Part shown: in pieces, positions 1-8,031 of the stretch | How positions within the stretch are numbered: position 1 is the first letter of the stretch | Layout: the number at the start of each line of letters is the position of its first letter | DNA from: Clostridiales bacterium | GTDB taxonomy: Bacteria; Bacillota; Clostridia; Oscillospirales; Oscillospiraceae | Assembly: GCA_004556965.1 (NCBI GenBank) | Contig: SFFE01000003.1 | Coordinates: 114,541 to 178,540, forward strand | Length of the DNA: 64,000 bases | Direction: 5' to 3' | Notes under the pieces: generated by a model | Database searches by the model: none | Told to the model about the DNA's origin: nothing | The model's input: the letters and a program-made list of their open reading frames with translations, nothing else | Made by a program: the position numbers and the translations under genes

Positions 1-770
1 CCCAGCAGTTCCTGCGCCGTGTTGCGCACGACCGGACTCAGATGCACGGGATAGACAATCAGTGTGTCGGGATACGCAAGCGCCAGCCTGCGCACGGCAG
101 TAAAAATGTTGCGCATGGGCTGCCCATAGTTTTCCCGCCGGTGGCAGGTAAGGGTAATGACGCGCTTTGCGCCAAAATCAATCGCATTCAGCTCATCCGA
201 AGCGAACCCCTCACCACGCACGGTATAAGCCATCGCGTCAATAACCGTGTTGCCGGTAATAAAAACATCTCCCGTTACGGCTTCACGCTCCAGATTGCGG
301 GCGTTATTGGCGGTCGGTGCAAAGTGCAGCGTGGCGATCCGACCGACGAGCGTGCGGTTCATCTCCTCCGGGAAGGGCGACCAGCGGTCAAAGGTACGCA
401 GCCCGGCCTCCACATGGCCGACGGGGATTTTGGCGTAAAACGCCGCGAGCGCCCCAGCGAAGGTGGTCGTCGTATCGCCGTGGACAAGCACCAGATCGGG
501 CTTTGCCGCCGCCAGCACAGCCCTCATCCGGTCGAGCACGCGCGTGGTGATGCCGGTCAGATCCTGACCCTGCTCCATAATGTTCAGGTCATAGTCCGCC
601 TGAATGCCAAACTGCTGCATCACGGAATCCAGCATCTCACGGTGCTGGGCCGTGATGCAAACCATGCTTCTGATCTCAGGGCGTTTCTGAAGCTCCAGCA
701 CCAGCGGCGCCATTTTGATCGCCTCCGGTCGCGTGCCGAAAACGGACAGGACTTTAATTTGCTTGCTCAT
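1..770 (-). CDS. mnaA: UDP-N-acetylglucosamine 2-epimerase (non-hydrolysing), 3' end cut off
   Basis: Interconverts UDP-GlcNAc and UDP-ManNAc in the cytoplasm, feeding teichoic-acid linkage units or other surface polysaccharides. Read on the minus strand from ATG 770, the protein begins MSKQIKVLSVFGTRPEAIKM, the family's N-terminal signature, followed by the HGDTTT and HVEAGLRT motifs and the THRREN motif. The frame is open to base 1, so about 256 residues are seen and the C-terminal third (family about 370 residues) lies outside the window. The start overlaps the end of the upstream TagO-type gene by 17 bases, indicating co-transcription and translational coupling. Pairing with TagO supports a wall-polymer role. 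Confident family call; the exact polymer is inferred. Confidence 0.9.
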   Translation of the reverse strand, partial: MSKQIKVLSVFGTRPEAIKMAPLVLELQKRPEIRSMVCITAQHREMLDSVMQQFGIQADYDLNIMEQGQDLTGITTRVLDRMRAVLAAAKPDLVLVHGDTTTTFAGALAAFYAKIPVGHVEAGLRTFDRWSPFPEEMNRTLVGRIATLHFAPTANNARNLEREAVTGDVFITGNTVIDAMAYTVRGEGFASDELNAIDFGAKRVITLTCHRRENYGQPMRNIFTAVRRLALAYPDTLIVYPVHLSPVVRNTAQELL

Positions 771-1896
771 TTGACTCTCCTTGCTCTGCATCGGACGGCT
801 TTTGATTGGATGCTTCAATCTGCCCGCCTGCATGTGCATCCGGCTCATGCGGATGATGCTTGATGTTCTTGTTGATATACGCCCAGACGGATATTGCGAT
901 CGCCAATGCCAGAAGCAGCAGCAAAATCCGCATCGTTCCGTCTGTGGTCAAGGTCACAGCCGCGAGACCGAGAATGGCGCTGACGGCGTACAGAATCGCG
1001 ACAGCCTGCTTCTGGTTCAGTCCCAGATCCATCAGTTTGTGGTGGAAATGTCCGCGGTCCGCCTTGAACGGACTCTGCCCATGGAGAATGCGGCGGCAGA
1101 ACGCAAAAATCGTGTCTGACAGCGGCACGGCCAGCGCCAGAACCGGTACAACGAAGGTTACCAACGTGTAGAATTTGAACAGGCCGAGCACGGAGACGGT
1201 GGACAGCACGTAACCCAGCAGGAGGGAACCGGTGTCGCCCATAAAAATCTTGGCGGGGTTGAGGTTATACGGCATAAAGCCGATGCATGCGCCGGCGAGC
1301 GCCGCCACGATCAGCGCCACATTCGGCTCTGATACGAGCAGCGCGACGACCAGAATCGTAATGCAGCTGATGGTGGACACGCCGACGGCAAGTCCGTCCA
1401 GCCCGTCGATGAGATTGACGGAATTCGTAATGCCGACAATCCACAAAATCGTGATCGGCACAGCGAGCCAGCCAAGCACAATGGCCTCCTGCTCACTGAA
1501 TACATTCGGATTCATCACAACATGAATCACGACGCCGTGCAAAACCGCGATGACCGCGGCAAGGATCTGAATCAAAAATTTGGTCCAGGCCCGCAGGGAA
1601 ACAATATCGTCAATCGCGCCGGTCGCCACAATGATGATCGCGCCAAGCAGAATCCCGCGTACTTCGCGCGTAACGTCTACAAACAGGAGCACCGACAGCA
1701 AAAAACCGAAGAAAATGGCCAGACCGCCCATTCTGGGGATCGGATGGTCGTGGATGCGGCGCGCTTCGCCGGGTACGTCCACCGCGCCGACCTTGGTTGC
1801 AAACGCTTTCACGACCGGCGTGATCGCAAAACTGATGACAAAGGCGACAATGATGGCCAGCAAAAGCCGGATCCAGACCGCAGTATTCAAAAACAT
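754..1896 (-). CDS. tagO: TagO/WecA-type undecaprenyl-phosphate GlcNAc-1-phosphate transferase
   Basis: Polytopic membrane enzyme (380 residues) that transfers a sugar-1-phosphate from a UDP-sugar to undecaprenyl phosphate, the first step of wall teichoic acid or related glycan synthesis. Visible motifs: Asp pair at residues 96-97 (GAIDDIVS), NLIDGLDGLA at 161-170, FMGDTGS near 218-224, and the HFHHKL loop near 283-288, which is the WecA/TagO version rather than MraY. Around ten hydrophobic segments are apparent. The last ~30 residues are a hydrophilic Asn/Gln/Glu-rich tail unusual for the family. ATG 1896 has a GGGAG ribosome site. It sits 20 bases after trpS and overlaps the epimerase gene. 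Confidence 0.9.
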   Translation of the reverse strand: MFLNTAVWIRLLLAIIVAFVISFAITPVVKAFATKVGAVDVPGEARRIHDHPIPRMGGLAIFFGFLLSVLLFVDVTREVRGILLGAIIIVATGAIDDIVSLRAWTKFLIQILAAVIAVLHGVVIHVVMNPNVFSEQEAIVLGWLAVPITILWIVGITNSVNLIDGLDGLAVGVSTISCITILVVALLVSEPNVALIVAALAGACIGFMPYNLNPAKIFMGDTGSLLLGYVLSTVSVLGLFKFYTLVTFVVPVLALAVPLSDTIFAFCRRILHGQSPFKADRGHFHHKLMDLGLNQKQAVAILYAVSAILGLAAVTLTTDGTMRILLLLLALAIAISVWAYINKNIKHHPHEPDAHAGGQIEASNQKPSDAEQGESNEQAN

Positions 1897-1916
1897 CGCT
1901 TTTTATCTCCCACTTC

Positions 1917-2930
1917 TTATCTTGCGACGAAGCCGACTTTCTTGTAGACCTTGCGCAGCGTTTTGCCGGCAATGTAGGACGCCTTTTCCGCACCGGCTCT
2001 GTATACGCTCTCAAGATACGCCTTATCCTTGATGAGACGTTCGCTCTCTTCCCGGATGGGCCGCAGCGTTTCCACAACGGCTTCGCCGACGGCGGGCTTG
2101 AACGCGCCGTAGCCTTTTCCGGCAAACTCCGCTTCGATCTCGTCGTAAGTTTTCCCTGTGGTGGCGGAGTAGATCGACATCAGGTTTGCCACGCCCGGCT
2201 TGTTTTCCGGATCGTACCGCACACAATTTTCCGTGTCCGAATCCGTGACGGCCTTCTTGAACTTGCGCATGATGTCCTCCGGCTTTTCGAGCAGATACAC
2301 ACAGCCGTTGGGGTCTTTGTCCGATTTGGACATTTTGCTCGTCGGGGAGGTCAGGCTCATGACGCGCGCACCGATCTTCGGAATATAAGGTTCCGGAATC
2401 TTGAATACGTCGCCGTAAATGTTGTTAAAGCGGGTGGCTACGTCGCGGCAAAGCTCTACATGCTGCTTTTGATCGCTGCCAACGGGTACATAGTCCGGCT
2501 GGTAAAGCAGAATGTCCGCCGCCATCAGCGCAGGATAGGTAAACAGGCCGCCATTGATATTCTCGGAATTTTTCGCGCTTTTATCCTTAAACTGCGTCAT
2601 GCGCGACAGCTCGCCGAACATCGTGTAGCAGTTCAGTACCCAGCCAAGCTCCGCATGGGCCGGCACATGGCTCTGAATAAACAGGGTATTTTTCTCCGGA
2701 TCGAGACCGCAGGCGATATACTGTGCGAGCTGCTCGATGGTGCGCCGGCGCAGATCGGCAGGCTTTTGCCGCACGGTGATCGAGTGCAGGTCGGCCATGA
2801 AATAATAGCAGTCAAATTCGTCCGCCCGCTCGCGCCAGTTTTTGATCGCGCCCAGATAAGAACCAAGCGTCAGATCGCCGGAGGGCTGGATGCCGGATAG
2901 CATTACTTTTTTTGCAGTTTTTTCTTCCAT
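1917..2930 (-). CDS. trpS: Tryptophanyl-tRNA synthetase
   Basis: Charges tRNA-Trp with tryptophan in the cytoplasm. The 337-residue length is normal for the short bacterial form. The class I signature appears as SGIQPSGDLTLGSYLGA (residues 12-28; the HIGH box reads TLGS here), and KMSKS lies near residue 198. ATG 2930 is preceded by a GAGGAAG ribosome site. It is first gene of a minus-strand unit with tagO and the epimerase, with its own promoter (2987-3015). I looked for a T-box leader, common for trpS in Firmicutes, and the short upstream region has no room for one. Confidence 0.96.
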   Translation of the reverse strand: MEEKTAKKVMLSGIQPSGDLTLGSYLGAIKNWRERADEFDCYYFMADLHSITVRQKPADLRRRTIEQLAQYIACGLDPEKNTLFIQSHVPAHAELGWVLNCYTMFGELSRMTQFKDKSAKNSENINGGLFTYPALMAADILLYQPDYVPVGSDQKQHVELCRDVATRFNNIYGDVFKIPEPYIPKIGARVMSLTSPTSKMSKSDKDPNGCVYLLEKPEDIMRKFKKAVTDSDTENCVRYDPENKPGVANLMSIYSATTGKTYDEIEAEFAGKGYGAFKPAVGEAVVETLRPIREESERLIKDKAYLESVYRAGAEKASYIAGKTLRKVYKKVGFVAR

Positions 2931-2986
2931 TGTATTTACTTCCTCAGATCATAACCAAATATTGTATTACGCGCATTTGTTTTTAT

Positions 2987-3015
2987 ATTCTACCACAACT
3001 TACGCATGAATACAA
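2987..3015 (-). promoter_or_regulatory. SigA-type promoter for trpS
   Basis: On the minus strand TTGTAT (3015-3010) and TAGAAT (2992-2987) are separated by exactly 17 bases, about 57 bases upstream of the trpS ATG. Four and five of six positions match the vegetative consensus. Confidence 0.65.
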
Positions 3016-3062
3016 TAGATGTACTTTTTCTGATTTCAATTTAAGGACTGTTTCGACCCGAC

Positions 3063-3091
3063 TTGACAACCGCGGCTTTGTAAAATAATAT
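3063..3091 (+). promoter_or_regulatory. SigA-type promoter for gltX
   Basis: A perfect TTGACA (3063-3068) and TAATAT (3086-3091) with a 17-base spacer lie just upstream of the gltX ribosome site. Confidence 0.75.
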
Positions 3092-3129
3092 ATCTAACGA
3101 AGAATGCTTCCATCTGGAGGAACTGAAAC

Positions 3130-4629
3130 ATGAAAGATGAAAAATGGTTTGAGGAAATGGAGCGGCGCATTCCGAAAGGCGAAGTTCGCACCCGTTTCGC
3201 GCCCAGCCCCACCGGGTATATGCACGTCGGAAACCTGCGCACCGCGCTTTACACATATCTCATTGCGCGCAGCCACGGCGGCAAGTTCATCCTGCGCATT
3301 GAGGATACCGATCAGGGCCGCTATGTTGAGGGCGCTGTGGACATGATTTATAAAACGCTGCAGGAGTGCGGCCTGACGCACGACGAGGGGCCCGACGTCG
3401 GCGGCCCGGTCGGCCCGTATATTCAGACCGAGCGCCGGGAACTCTATCGGGAATACGCCGAGCTTCTGATTGCGCGCGGCCATGCATACCGCTGCTTTTG
3501 TGACAAGGACGACGAGGAGACGGAAAATGTTTCCGACGATGTGGCGATCCACAAATATGACGGGCGCTGCTCCCGGCTGAGCGAGGCGGAGATTCAGGCA
3601 AATCTCGCCGCCGGCAAACCGTACGTCATCCGTCAGAAGATCCCGGCAGAGGGGAAGACGACCTTCCACGACGAGATCTTCGGCGACATCACCGTGGACA
3701 ATGATACGCTGGACGATCAGGTTCTGCTCAAGCGCGACGGTCTGCCGACCTATAACTTTGCCAACGTCGTGGATGACCATCTGATGGGCATCACGCATGT
3801 GGTGCGCGGCTCGGAGTATCTGTCCTCCACGCCGAAATACAATCTGCTCTACGAAGGCTTCGGCTGGGAAATCCCGAAATATATCCACTGCTCGCCCGTC
3901 ATGCGCGACCAGCACAATAAGATGTCCAAGCGCCACGGAGACCCCTCCTATGAGGATCTGATTGCGCAGGGCTATCTGACCGACGCCGTCGTGAACTATG
4001 TTGCGCTGCTCGGCTGGGCGCCCGGAGGCGAGCGGGAGATTTATTCTCTGCGCGAGCTGGAAGAAGTCTTCGATATCAAGGGCATTTCCAAATCGCCTGC
4101 GATCTTCGATCTGGCAAAGCTGAAATATTTCAACAGCGAATATATCCGCGCCATGACGCCGGAACGCTTTGCCGCCGTGGCGGAGCCGTATATTCGCAAA
4201 GCGGTTCAGAATCCCGCCATTGACCCGGCGCAGATCGCAGCCCTGCTGCAGCAGCGCTGCGAGGTGCTGACGGACATTCCGGAAAAGGTCGATTTCTTCG
4301 ACGCGCTGCCGGAATACGACACAGCGCTCTACACGAACAAAAAATCCAAAACGGACGCGGCCGTTTCTCTGGAAATGCTGCGCACGGTGCGGCCGATTTT
4401 TGACGGGCTTTCCGACTGGACGGACGAGGAATTGCTCACCGCCATGACCGGACTTGCCGCGAAGCTGGACGCGAAAAACGCCAAAGTCATGTGGCCGGTG
4501 CGCATCGCTGTTTCCGGCAAGGCTGTCACGCCCGGCGGCGCGGTGGAGATCTGCCGCATTCTGGGCAAGGCGGAAACGCTGCGCCGGATTGACCTGGGAA
4601 TCGCGCTGCTGGAGGAAAATCCGTCATGA
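3130..4629 (+). CDS. gltX: Glutamyl-tRNA synthetase
   Basis: Cytoplasmic class I synthetase, 499 residues, normal length. It charges tRNA-Glu, and in Clostridia usually also tRNA-Gln before GatCAB amidation (family knowledge). Visible: APSPTGYMHVGNLRTAL near residue 24 (HIGH box), a conserved RIEDTDQ segment near residue 58, and KMSKRHGD near residue 264. The start is ATG 3130 with GGAGG about nine bases upstream; the protein has a ~20-residue charged N-terminal extension before the catalytic core. The stop overlaps the next gene's start as ATGA. A paralogous GluQ lacking the anticodon domain is at 26239-27192. Confidence 0.96.
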   Translation: MKDEKWFEEMERRIPKGEVRTRFAPSPTGYMHVGNLRTALYTYLIARSHGGKFILRIEDTDQGRYVEGAVDMIYKTLQECGLTHDEGPDVGGPVGPYIQTERRELYREYAELLIARGHAYRCFCDKDDEETENVSDDVAIHKYDGRCSRLSEAEIQANLAAGKPYVIRQKIPAEGKTTFHDEIFGDITVDNDTLDDQVLLKRDGLPTYNFANVVDDHLMGITHVVRGSEYLSSTPKYNLLYEGFGWEIPKYIHCSPVMRDQHNKMSKRHGDPSYEDLIAQGYLTDAVVNYVALLGWAPGGEREIYSLRELEEVFDIKGISKSPAIFDLAKLKYFNSEYIRAMTPERFAAVAEPYIRKAVQNPAIDPAQIAALLQQRCEVLTDIPEKVDFFDALPEYDTALYTNKKSKTDAAVSLEMLRTVRPIFDGLSDWTDEELLTAMTGLAAKLDAKNAKVMWPVRIAVSGKAVTPGGAVEICRILGKAETLRRIDLGIALLEENPS

Positions 4630-5315
4630 AGCGGGATAAGCAGGATGTCGCCATCCTTATTTTGAGCATACTGGTCGCTGCGCTGCTCATCACCTTCCTT
4701 GTGGTGAAGGTGTTTGACCTCAAAATCGGCAAAACGGACGTCGGCACGCAGCAGTCTGTGTCGCCCTCCGATGATGCACAGCAGGAATTTCCCTTCTCCG
4801 ACACGCCGGAGATTATCCTCGGCAGCGGTGACGCGCAAGGGCGCGACGAAATGTCGGACGTTGAGACCGGCGACGGTAGCGTCTCCATGTCGCTCGTCAC
4901 CGGAAGCTTTGCACAGCGCGGCGGACCGGATTTTTCGCTGTATCTGGACACGGAAACATTCCAGATGACAGAGATCGACGGCCATTGCTATTTCAGCCCC
5001 TATGACGATCCCGCTGCCAGTCTCTATCTGGAGCTTGCGTATCACGACGGCGCGGACGCGCAAACGCTCTCCGGCACGCTGCTGAACGATTACGGCATCG
5101 CAGCCGAGCCGCAGAACAATGGCGTCGTTCCACTCGGCGATTACGAAGCAATCCACGTACAGGGCGGCGGTATGGAAACGGCGCTGGACGCCTACCTGAT
5201 TCAAACGAATCATGGCTGCATCACGCTGGTGCTCTGCACGCCGGGCAGCGGAGTCTCATCCGGTGCAGACAGTCTGTATGCCAGCATGAAAACGCTGTCG
5301 TTCAAAGAGAATTGA
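4626..5315 (+). CDS. Membrane-anchored protein of unknown function
   Basis: I do not recognise this 229-residue protein. Residues 1-8 are charged, residues 9-30 form one strongly hydrophobic helix (LILSILVAALLITFLVV), and the rest is acidic and soluble, predicted outside the membrane. Residues 35-60 are Ser/Asp/Gln-rich, like a linker. The C-terminal ~140 residues alternate beta-type segments (ending SLYASMKTLSFKEN), reminiscent of small secreted or lipoprotein-like domains, but no family can be named. It is translationally coupled to gltX by a four-base ATGA overlap and followed by the stem-loop at 5335-5374. Confidence 0.75.
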   Translation: MKRDKQDVAILILSILVAALLITFLVVKVFDLKIGKTDVGTQQSVSPSDDAQQEFPFSDTPEIILGSGDAQGRDEMSDVETGDGSVSMSLVTGSFAQRGGPDFSLYLDTETFQMTEIDGHCYFSPYDDPAASLYLELAYHDGADAQTLSGTLLNDYGIAAEPQNNGVVPLGDYEAIHVQGGGMETALDAYLIQTNHGCITLVLCTPGSGVSSGADSLYASMKTLSFKEN

Positions 5316-5334
5316 CAAAAATTTCTGAAATCAA

Positions 5335-5374
5335 AAACTCCCTTTTCGGTCAAGCTATTCCGGAAAGGGAGTTT
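5335..5374 (+). terminator. Stem-loop that also encloses the ypeB ribosome binding site
   Basis: A 15-bp stem (5335-5349 with 5360-5374, one G-U pair) with a 10-base loop. The 3' arm contains AGGGAG (5366-5371), the only ribosome site for ypeB at 5379. Only three T residues follow, so termination may be weak, and occlusion of the ribosome site is an alternative or additional role. Confidence 0.7.
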
Positions 5375-5378
5375 GTAT

Positions 5379-6740
5379 ATGAAACGGAAGACAAAAATTT
5401 TACTCATTTCTTATGCCTCTGCCGCAGTTGTCGCGCTGGCGGTCGCATTGGTTGCCTGCCGTGCGGGCGCGGTCTCCTATGAGACCCGGCTGGACGCAAA
5501 CTACCGCCACGCCTTCAGCGAGGTGCTGACCGCCGTGCAGGAACTGGACACCTCGCTGAAAAAGAGCGCGTATGCCGCCACGCCGGCCATGGAGTGCGCA
5601 GTCTGCACGGAAATCTACAGCGACGCGCAGACGGCGGAGATGGCCATCGGCGTGCTGCCGGTGCAAACGCAGTCCCTGGAAAAAATCGCGCGGCACATCG
5701 CGGTCGTCGGCGACTATGCCTATGCGCTTTCGCGCGCAGCGGCGGAGGGAAATCACTTCTCCGAGGAAGCGTTGTCCAACCTCAAAGCGTTTTCCCTGAC
5801 GACCTCGGCGCTTTATGAGCAGCTCGGCACCTTGCAGCAGGCCATTGCAGACGGCGCCGTCTCCACGGAAACGCACCGCCGCCTGACGGACGTGCTGGAC
5901 AACCTGCAGGAAGAATCGGCCAGTGCGGTCGATACTATCGGTGCGGAGATGGAAGCGCTGGGTGAGTCGTTCCCTGAGGTGCCAGCCCTGGTGTACGACG
6001 GTATGTACGCCGACCGGTCAAGCGCAGAAATGCGGATGCTGTCCGGAAAAGCAGAAGTGTCGGAGGAGGAGGCGCGCGCTGCTGCCGCAGAATTTCTGCA
6101 GTGTCCGGCAGAGCAATTGCGGCCGAGCGGCCGATCCGAGGGCAGGACGCCCCGCTGGAATTTTGACCTCCCGGACGGCGATACCGTGATCTCCATTTCC
6201 GTTACGGTGCAGGGCGGGGAAGTGCTGTATTTCTACTCCTCCTGCCCCAGCGGGGAAGCGACGCTGACGCATGAACAGGCGCTTGCGGCAGCCGAGGACT
6301 TCCTGACGCGCAACGGATATGAGAATATGCAGCCCTGTTCCTATGAAGCGAGCGGAAATGCGGAAACCTTTGTCTTTGCCTATCAGCAGGGCGACGTCCT
6401 GTGCTACCCGGATCTGGTGCGTGTGAAGGTCTGTCTGGAGAGCGGCAGCGTGCTCGCGTTCGAGGCTGTGGACTATTTGACGTATCACACGCAGCGCGAT
6501 CTGCCAAGCCCGCTGCCGGATTCCGCTTCGGTCCGGAATGCAGTACCGGCTTCGCTGCAGATTCAGCGGGAACAGGCCGTTCTGATCCCCAGCGCGGGCA
6601 AATTTGAGCGTTTTTGCTATGAATATCTCTGCACGGATGCAGACGGCGGCCAATGCCTGATCTACGTCAATGCGGAAACCGGCGAACAGGAGCGCATCCT
6701 GCTCGTACAGGAGGGCGAGGGCAGCGTTTTGTGGCTCTGA
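5379..6740 (+). CDS. ypeB: YpeB-family germination protein with C-terminal PepSY-like repeats
   Basis: In Bacillus, YpeB is made in the forespore, placed at the inner membrane and cortex, and is needed for stability of the cortex-lytic enzyme SleB (family knowledge). Here residues 6-25 form an N-terminal membrane anchor (LLISYASAAVVALAVALVAC); residues ~30-200 are helical with the VGDYAYALSRAAAEG stretch typical of YpeB; the C-terminal half has two PepSY-like units (around EEARAAAAEFLQ and HEQALAAAEDFLTRNGY). Length 453 is normal. A TTG at 5373 is in frame, but ATG 5379 has the correct spacing to AGGGAG. No sleB lies beside it, which is unusual; the partner must be elsewhere or replaced. Confidence 0.85.
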   Translation: MKRKTKILLISYASAAVVALAVALVACRAGAVSYETRLDANYRHAFSEVLTAVQELDTSLKKSAYAATPAMECAVCTEIYSDAQTAEMAIGVLPVQTQSLEKIARHIAVVGDYAYALSRAAAEGNHFSEEALSNLKAFSLTTSALYEQLGTLQQAIADGAVSTETHRRLTDVLDNLQEESASAVDTIGAEMEALGESFPEVPALVYDGMYADRSSAEMRMLSGKAEVSEEEARAAAAEFLQCPAEQLRPSGRSEGRTPRWNFDLPDGDTVISISVTVQGGEVLYFYSSCPSGEATLTHEQALAAAEDFLTRNGYENMQPCSYEASGNAETFVFAYQQGDVLCYPDLVRVKVCLESGSVLAFEAVDYLTYHTQRDLPSPLPDSASVRNAVPASLQIQREQAVLIPSAGKFERFCYEYLCTDADGGQCLIYVNAETGEQERILLVQEGEGSVLWL

Positions 6741-6754
6741 TGGGAATTTTCACA

Positions 6755-6779
6755 CAAGGGGAGAGGATCTCTCCCCTTG
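6755..6779 (+). terminator. Stem-loop after ypeB
   Basis: Perfect 11-bp stem (6755-6765 with 6769-6779) with a GAT loop. No T-run follows, so it may be a processing or barrier hairpin rather than a textbook terminator. Its 3' end overlaps the -35 box of the next promoter. Confidence 0.55.
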
Positions 6780-6805
6780 ACGAAAAATAGGGTTGCGTGT
6801 ATTAT
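6777..6805 (+). promoter_or_regulatory. SigA-type promoter for the zinc-ribbon membrane protein
   Basis: TTGACG (6777-6782), 17-base spacer, TATTAT (6800-6805), about 46 bases before the start codon. The -35 box lies in the last bases of the ypeB hairpin. Confidence 0.65.
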
Positions 6806-6851
6806 TACAGATATCAGATCAGCAAGCTGATACATAAACGGAGGGAATGGA

Positions 6852-7484
6852 ATGAGCGTTATTCCTCGTGTTACATGCCGTCGCTGCGGCCGGGAGTATT
6901 CCGGTATCCGCAGCCGCTGCCCATATTGCGGAACCAGACGTGTCAAGTCGACCGACCGCGTGCCCATGGGTACCGCCAGCGAAACGCCGGGTACGCCCGC
7001 GTCCGAGCGCGCCACGGTCAACACCAAGTGGCAAATGCTGTTTGGGTTGATCCTGCTTGCCGCAGTCGTGATCGCAGTCATCGTGCTCGTGACGGTCAGC
7101 ATCAGCAGCTCCAAAAAACCTGCGGACAATCAGACTGCGGCGATCACCCCGCCGCTGCAGTCGTCCGTCGTCTCGGAGCCGCCTGCTGCTACGCCGTCGC
7201 CGACGCCGACGCCGTCTCCCACGCCGCAGGTCAGCAGCATTACGATCACCTTCCTCGGCAGCCCGCGCACAGAATTTGCCGCCAAGGTTGGCGATTCTGT
7301 TCCGCTGAAAGCCACGGTTTATCCGGTGGATTCGGAGGCGGAGGTCACTTGGTCGAGCGAGGATGAGTCGATTGTCAAGGTCGATCAGGATGGAAACGTT
7401 ACCGCTGTTGGAAAGGGCAACACCAAGATCGTTGTCGCCTGCGGCGGTGTAACGGCCGAGTGCAAAGTGTATATCACCGGCTGA
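6852..7484 (+). CDS. Zinc-ribbon, single-pass membrane protein with bacterial Ig-like (BIG2) domain
   Basis: A 210-residue protein in four parts. Residues 9-26 hold a four-Cys zinc ribbon (C9, C12, C23, C26); residues ~60-84 form one transmembrane helix; residues ~105-125 are a Pro/Thr/Ser linker with the repeated unit PTPSPTP; residues ~126-210 are a BIG2 fold (motifs LKATVYPVDSEAEVTWSS, VTAVGKGNTKI). The expected topology is ribbon inside, Ig-like domain outside. ATG 6852 follows GGAGGG. The specific function is unknown; an adhesion or wall-binding role is only inferred from the BIG2 domain. It is a single-gene unit with its own promoter. Confidence 0.8.
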   Translation: MSVIPRVTCRRCGREYSGIRSRCPYCGTRRVKSTDRVPMGTASETPGTPASERATVNTKWQMLFGLILLAAVVIAVIVLVTVSISSSKKPADNQTAAITPPLQSSVVSEPPAATPSPTPTPSPTPQVSSITITFLGSPRTEFAAKVGDSVPLKATVYPVDSEAEVTWSSEDESIVKVDQDGNVTAVGKGNTKIVVACGGVTAECKVYITG

Positions 7485-7496
7485 CGGAAAGCACGA

Positions 7497-7531
7497 TTCG
7501 GCTGTCCCGAAAATCTTTCGGGACAGCCGAA
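7497..7531. terminator. Long perfect stem-loop after the Ig-like protein gene
   Basis: A perfect 16-bp stem (7497-7512 with 7516-7531) and a three-base loop. It is followed by A residues, not T residues, on the plus strand, so it is not a classic intrinsic terminator, but its position fits a transcript 3' end. Confidence 0.65.
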
Positions 7532-7538
7532 AAAAGTG

Positions 7539-7567
7539 TTGACAAAATTGAGGCTTTGCGTTAGAAT
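7539..7567 (+). promoter_or_regulatory. SigA-type promoter for tRNA-Val
   Basis: TTGACA (7539-7544), 17-base spacer, TAGAAT (7562-7567). The expected start of transcription is within about 10 bases of the mature tRNA 5' end. Confidence 0.8.
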
Positions 7568-7582
7568 AACGCTTGCTGACAC

Positions 7583-7659
7583 GGACGATTAGCTCAGCTG
7601 GTATGAGCATCCGCTTGACGTGCGGAGGGTCACAGGTTCGAGTCCTGTATCGTCCACCA
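7583..7659 (+). tRNA. tRNA-Val (GAC anticodon)
   Basis: Cloverleaf read by eye: acceptor GGACGAT pairs with ATCGTCC; D-arm GCTC/GAGC; anticodon arm TCCGC/GCGGA with loop TTGACGT (anticodon GAC); T-arm ACAGG/CCTGT with TTCGAGT loop; encoded 3' ACCA. It is flanked by its own promoter and terminator, so it is a single-gene unit. Confidence 0.95.
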
Positions 7660-7661
7660 TA

Positions 7662-7698
7662 CCGTCGCAAGCAATACAGAGCTTGCGACGGCTTTTTT
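7662..7698 (+). terminator. Intrinsic terminator of tRNA-Val
   Basis: An 11-bp stem (7662-7672 with 7681-7691) followed by a run of six T residues (7693-7698). Confidence 0.92.
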
Positions 7699-8031
7699 AT
7701 GCCTGGCATCGAAAAGGCACCTCGCGCTCACGCTTGCTGCTCTTTCTTTCCAAATCGAACCCGCTTTGTCTGGCTTCGATTTGGTTTTCAGCGAAAATCG
7801 GAAATTGGCAGCATCTATCCTGCTGTGATATTACGGAGCAATCCGAACAAATTTCAGGTAAAAAATTTGTTCGGATTGCTTATTTTTAAAATTTTTTCGA
7901 AAAAAATTGTCCTGTTTCGACGTGTTCACGACATATATAAAATGAAGGGATAAGGCAATCGCCATTTTGAAAGCGGGGCGTGTTTCCCCGCATGGGAAAA
8001 TGAGCACAGAGAGAAAAGGGACGGTTTATCA
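7699..8031 (+). other. Hairpin-rich non-coding gap between tRNA-Val and the Spo0A-C gene
   Basis: No convincing gene is seen. Two strong structures occur: a 10-bp hairpin 7750-7759/7775-7784 followed by TTTT, and the large terminator 7837-7887. The stretch after 7888 is A+T-rich and ends in the leader of the Spo0A-C gene (AAAAGGGA at 8014-8021). No clear -35/-10 pair was found for that gene. A small RNA ending at 7887 is possible. Confidence 0.5.
7837..7887 (+). terminator. Strong 18-bp intrinsic terminator with no obvious upstream gene
   Basis: A perfect 18-bp stem (7837-7854 with 7863-7880), an 8-base loop, then TATTTTT. The nearest upstream gene is tRNA-Val, which already has its own terminator. 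Confidence 0.85.

Noticed and set aside
42..863. Plus-strand 273-codon frame at the left edge
   Set aside because: Opposite strand of the epimerase and tagO genes, which carry clear motifs.
2931..3129. T-box leader for trpS or gltX
   Set aside because: The gap is short, and no T-box core or long specifier stem is seen; ordinary promoters explain it. The 22-base gap before tyrS also has none.
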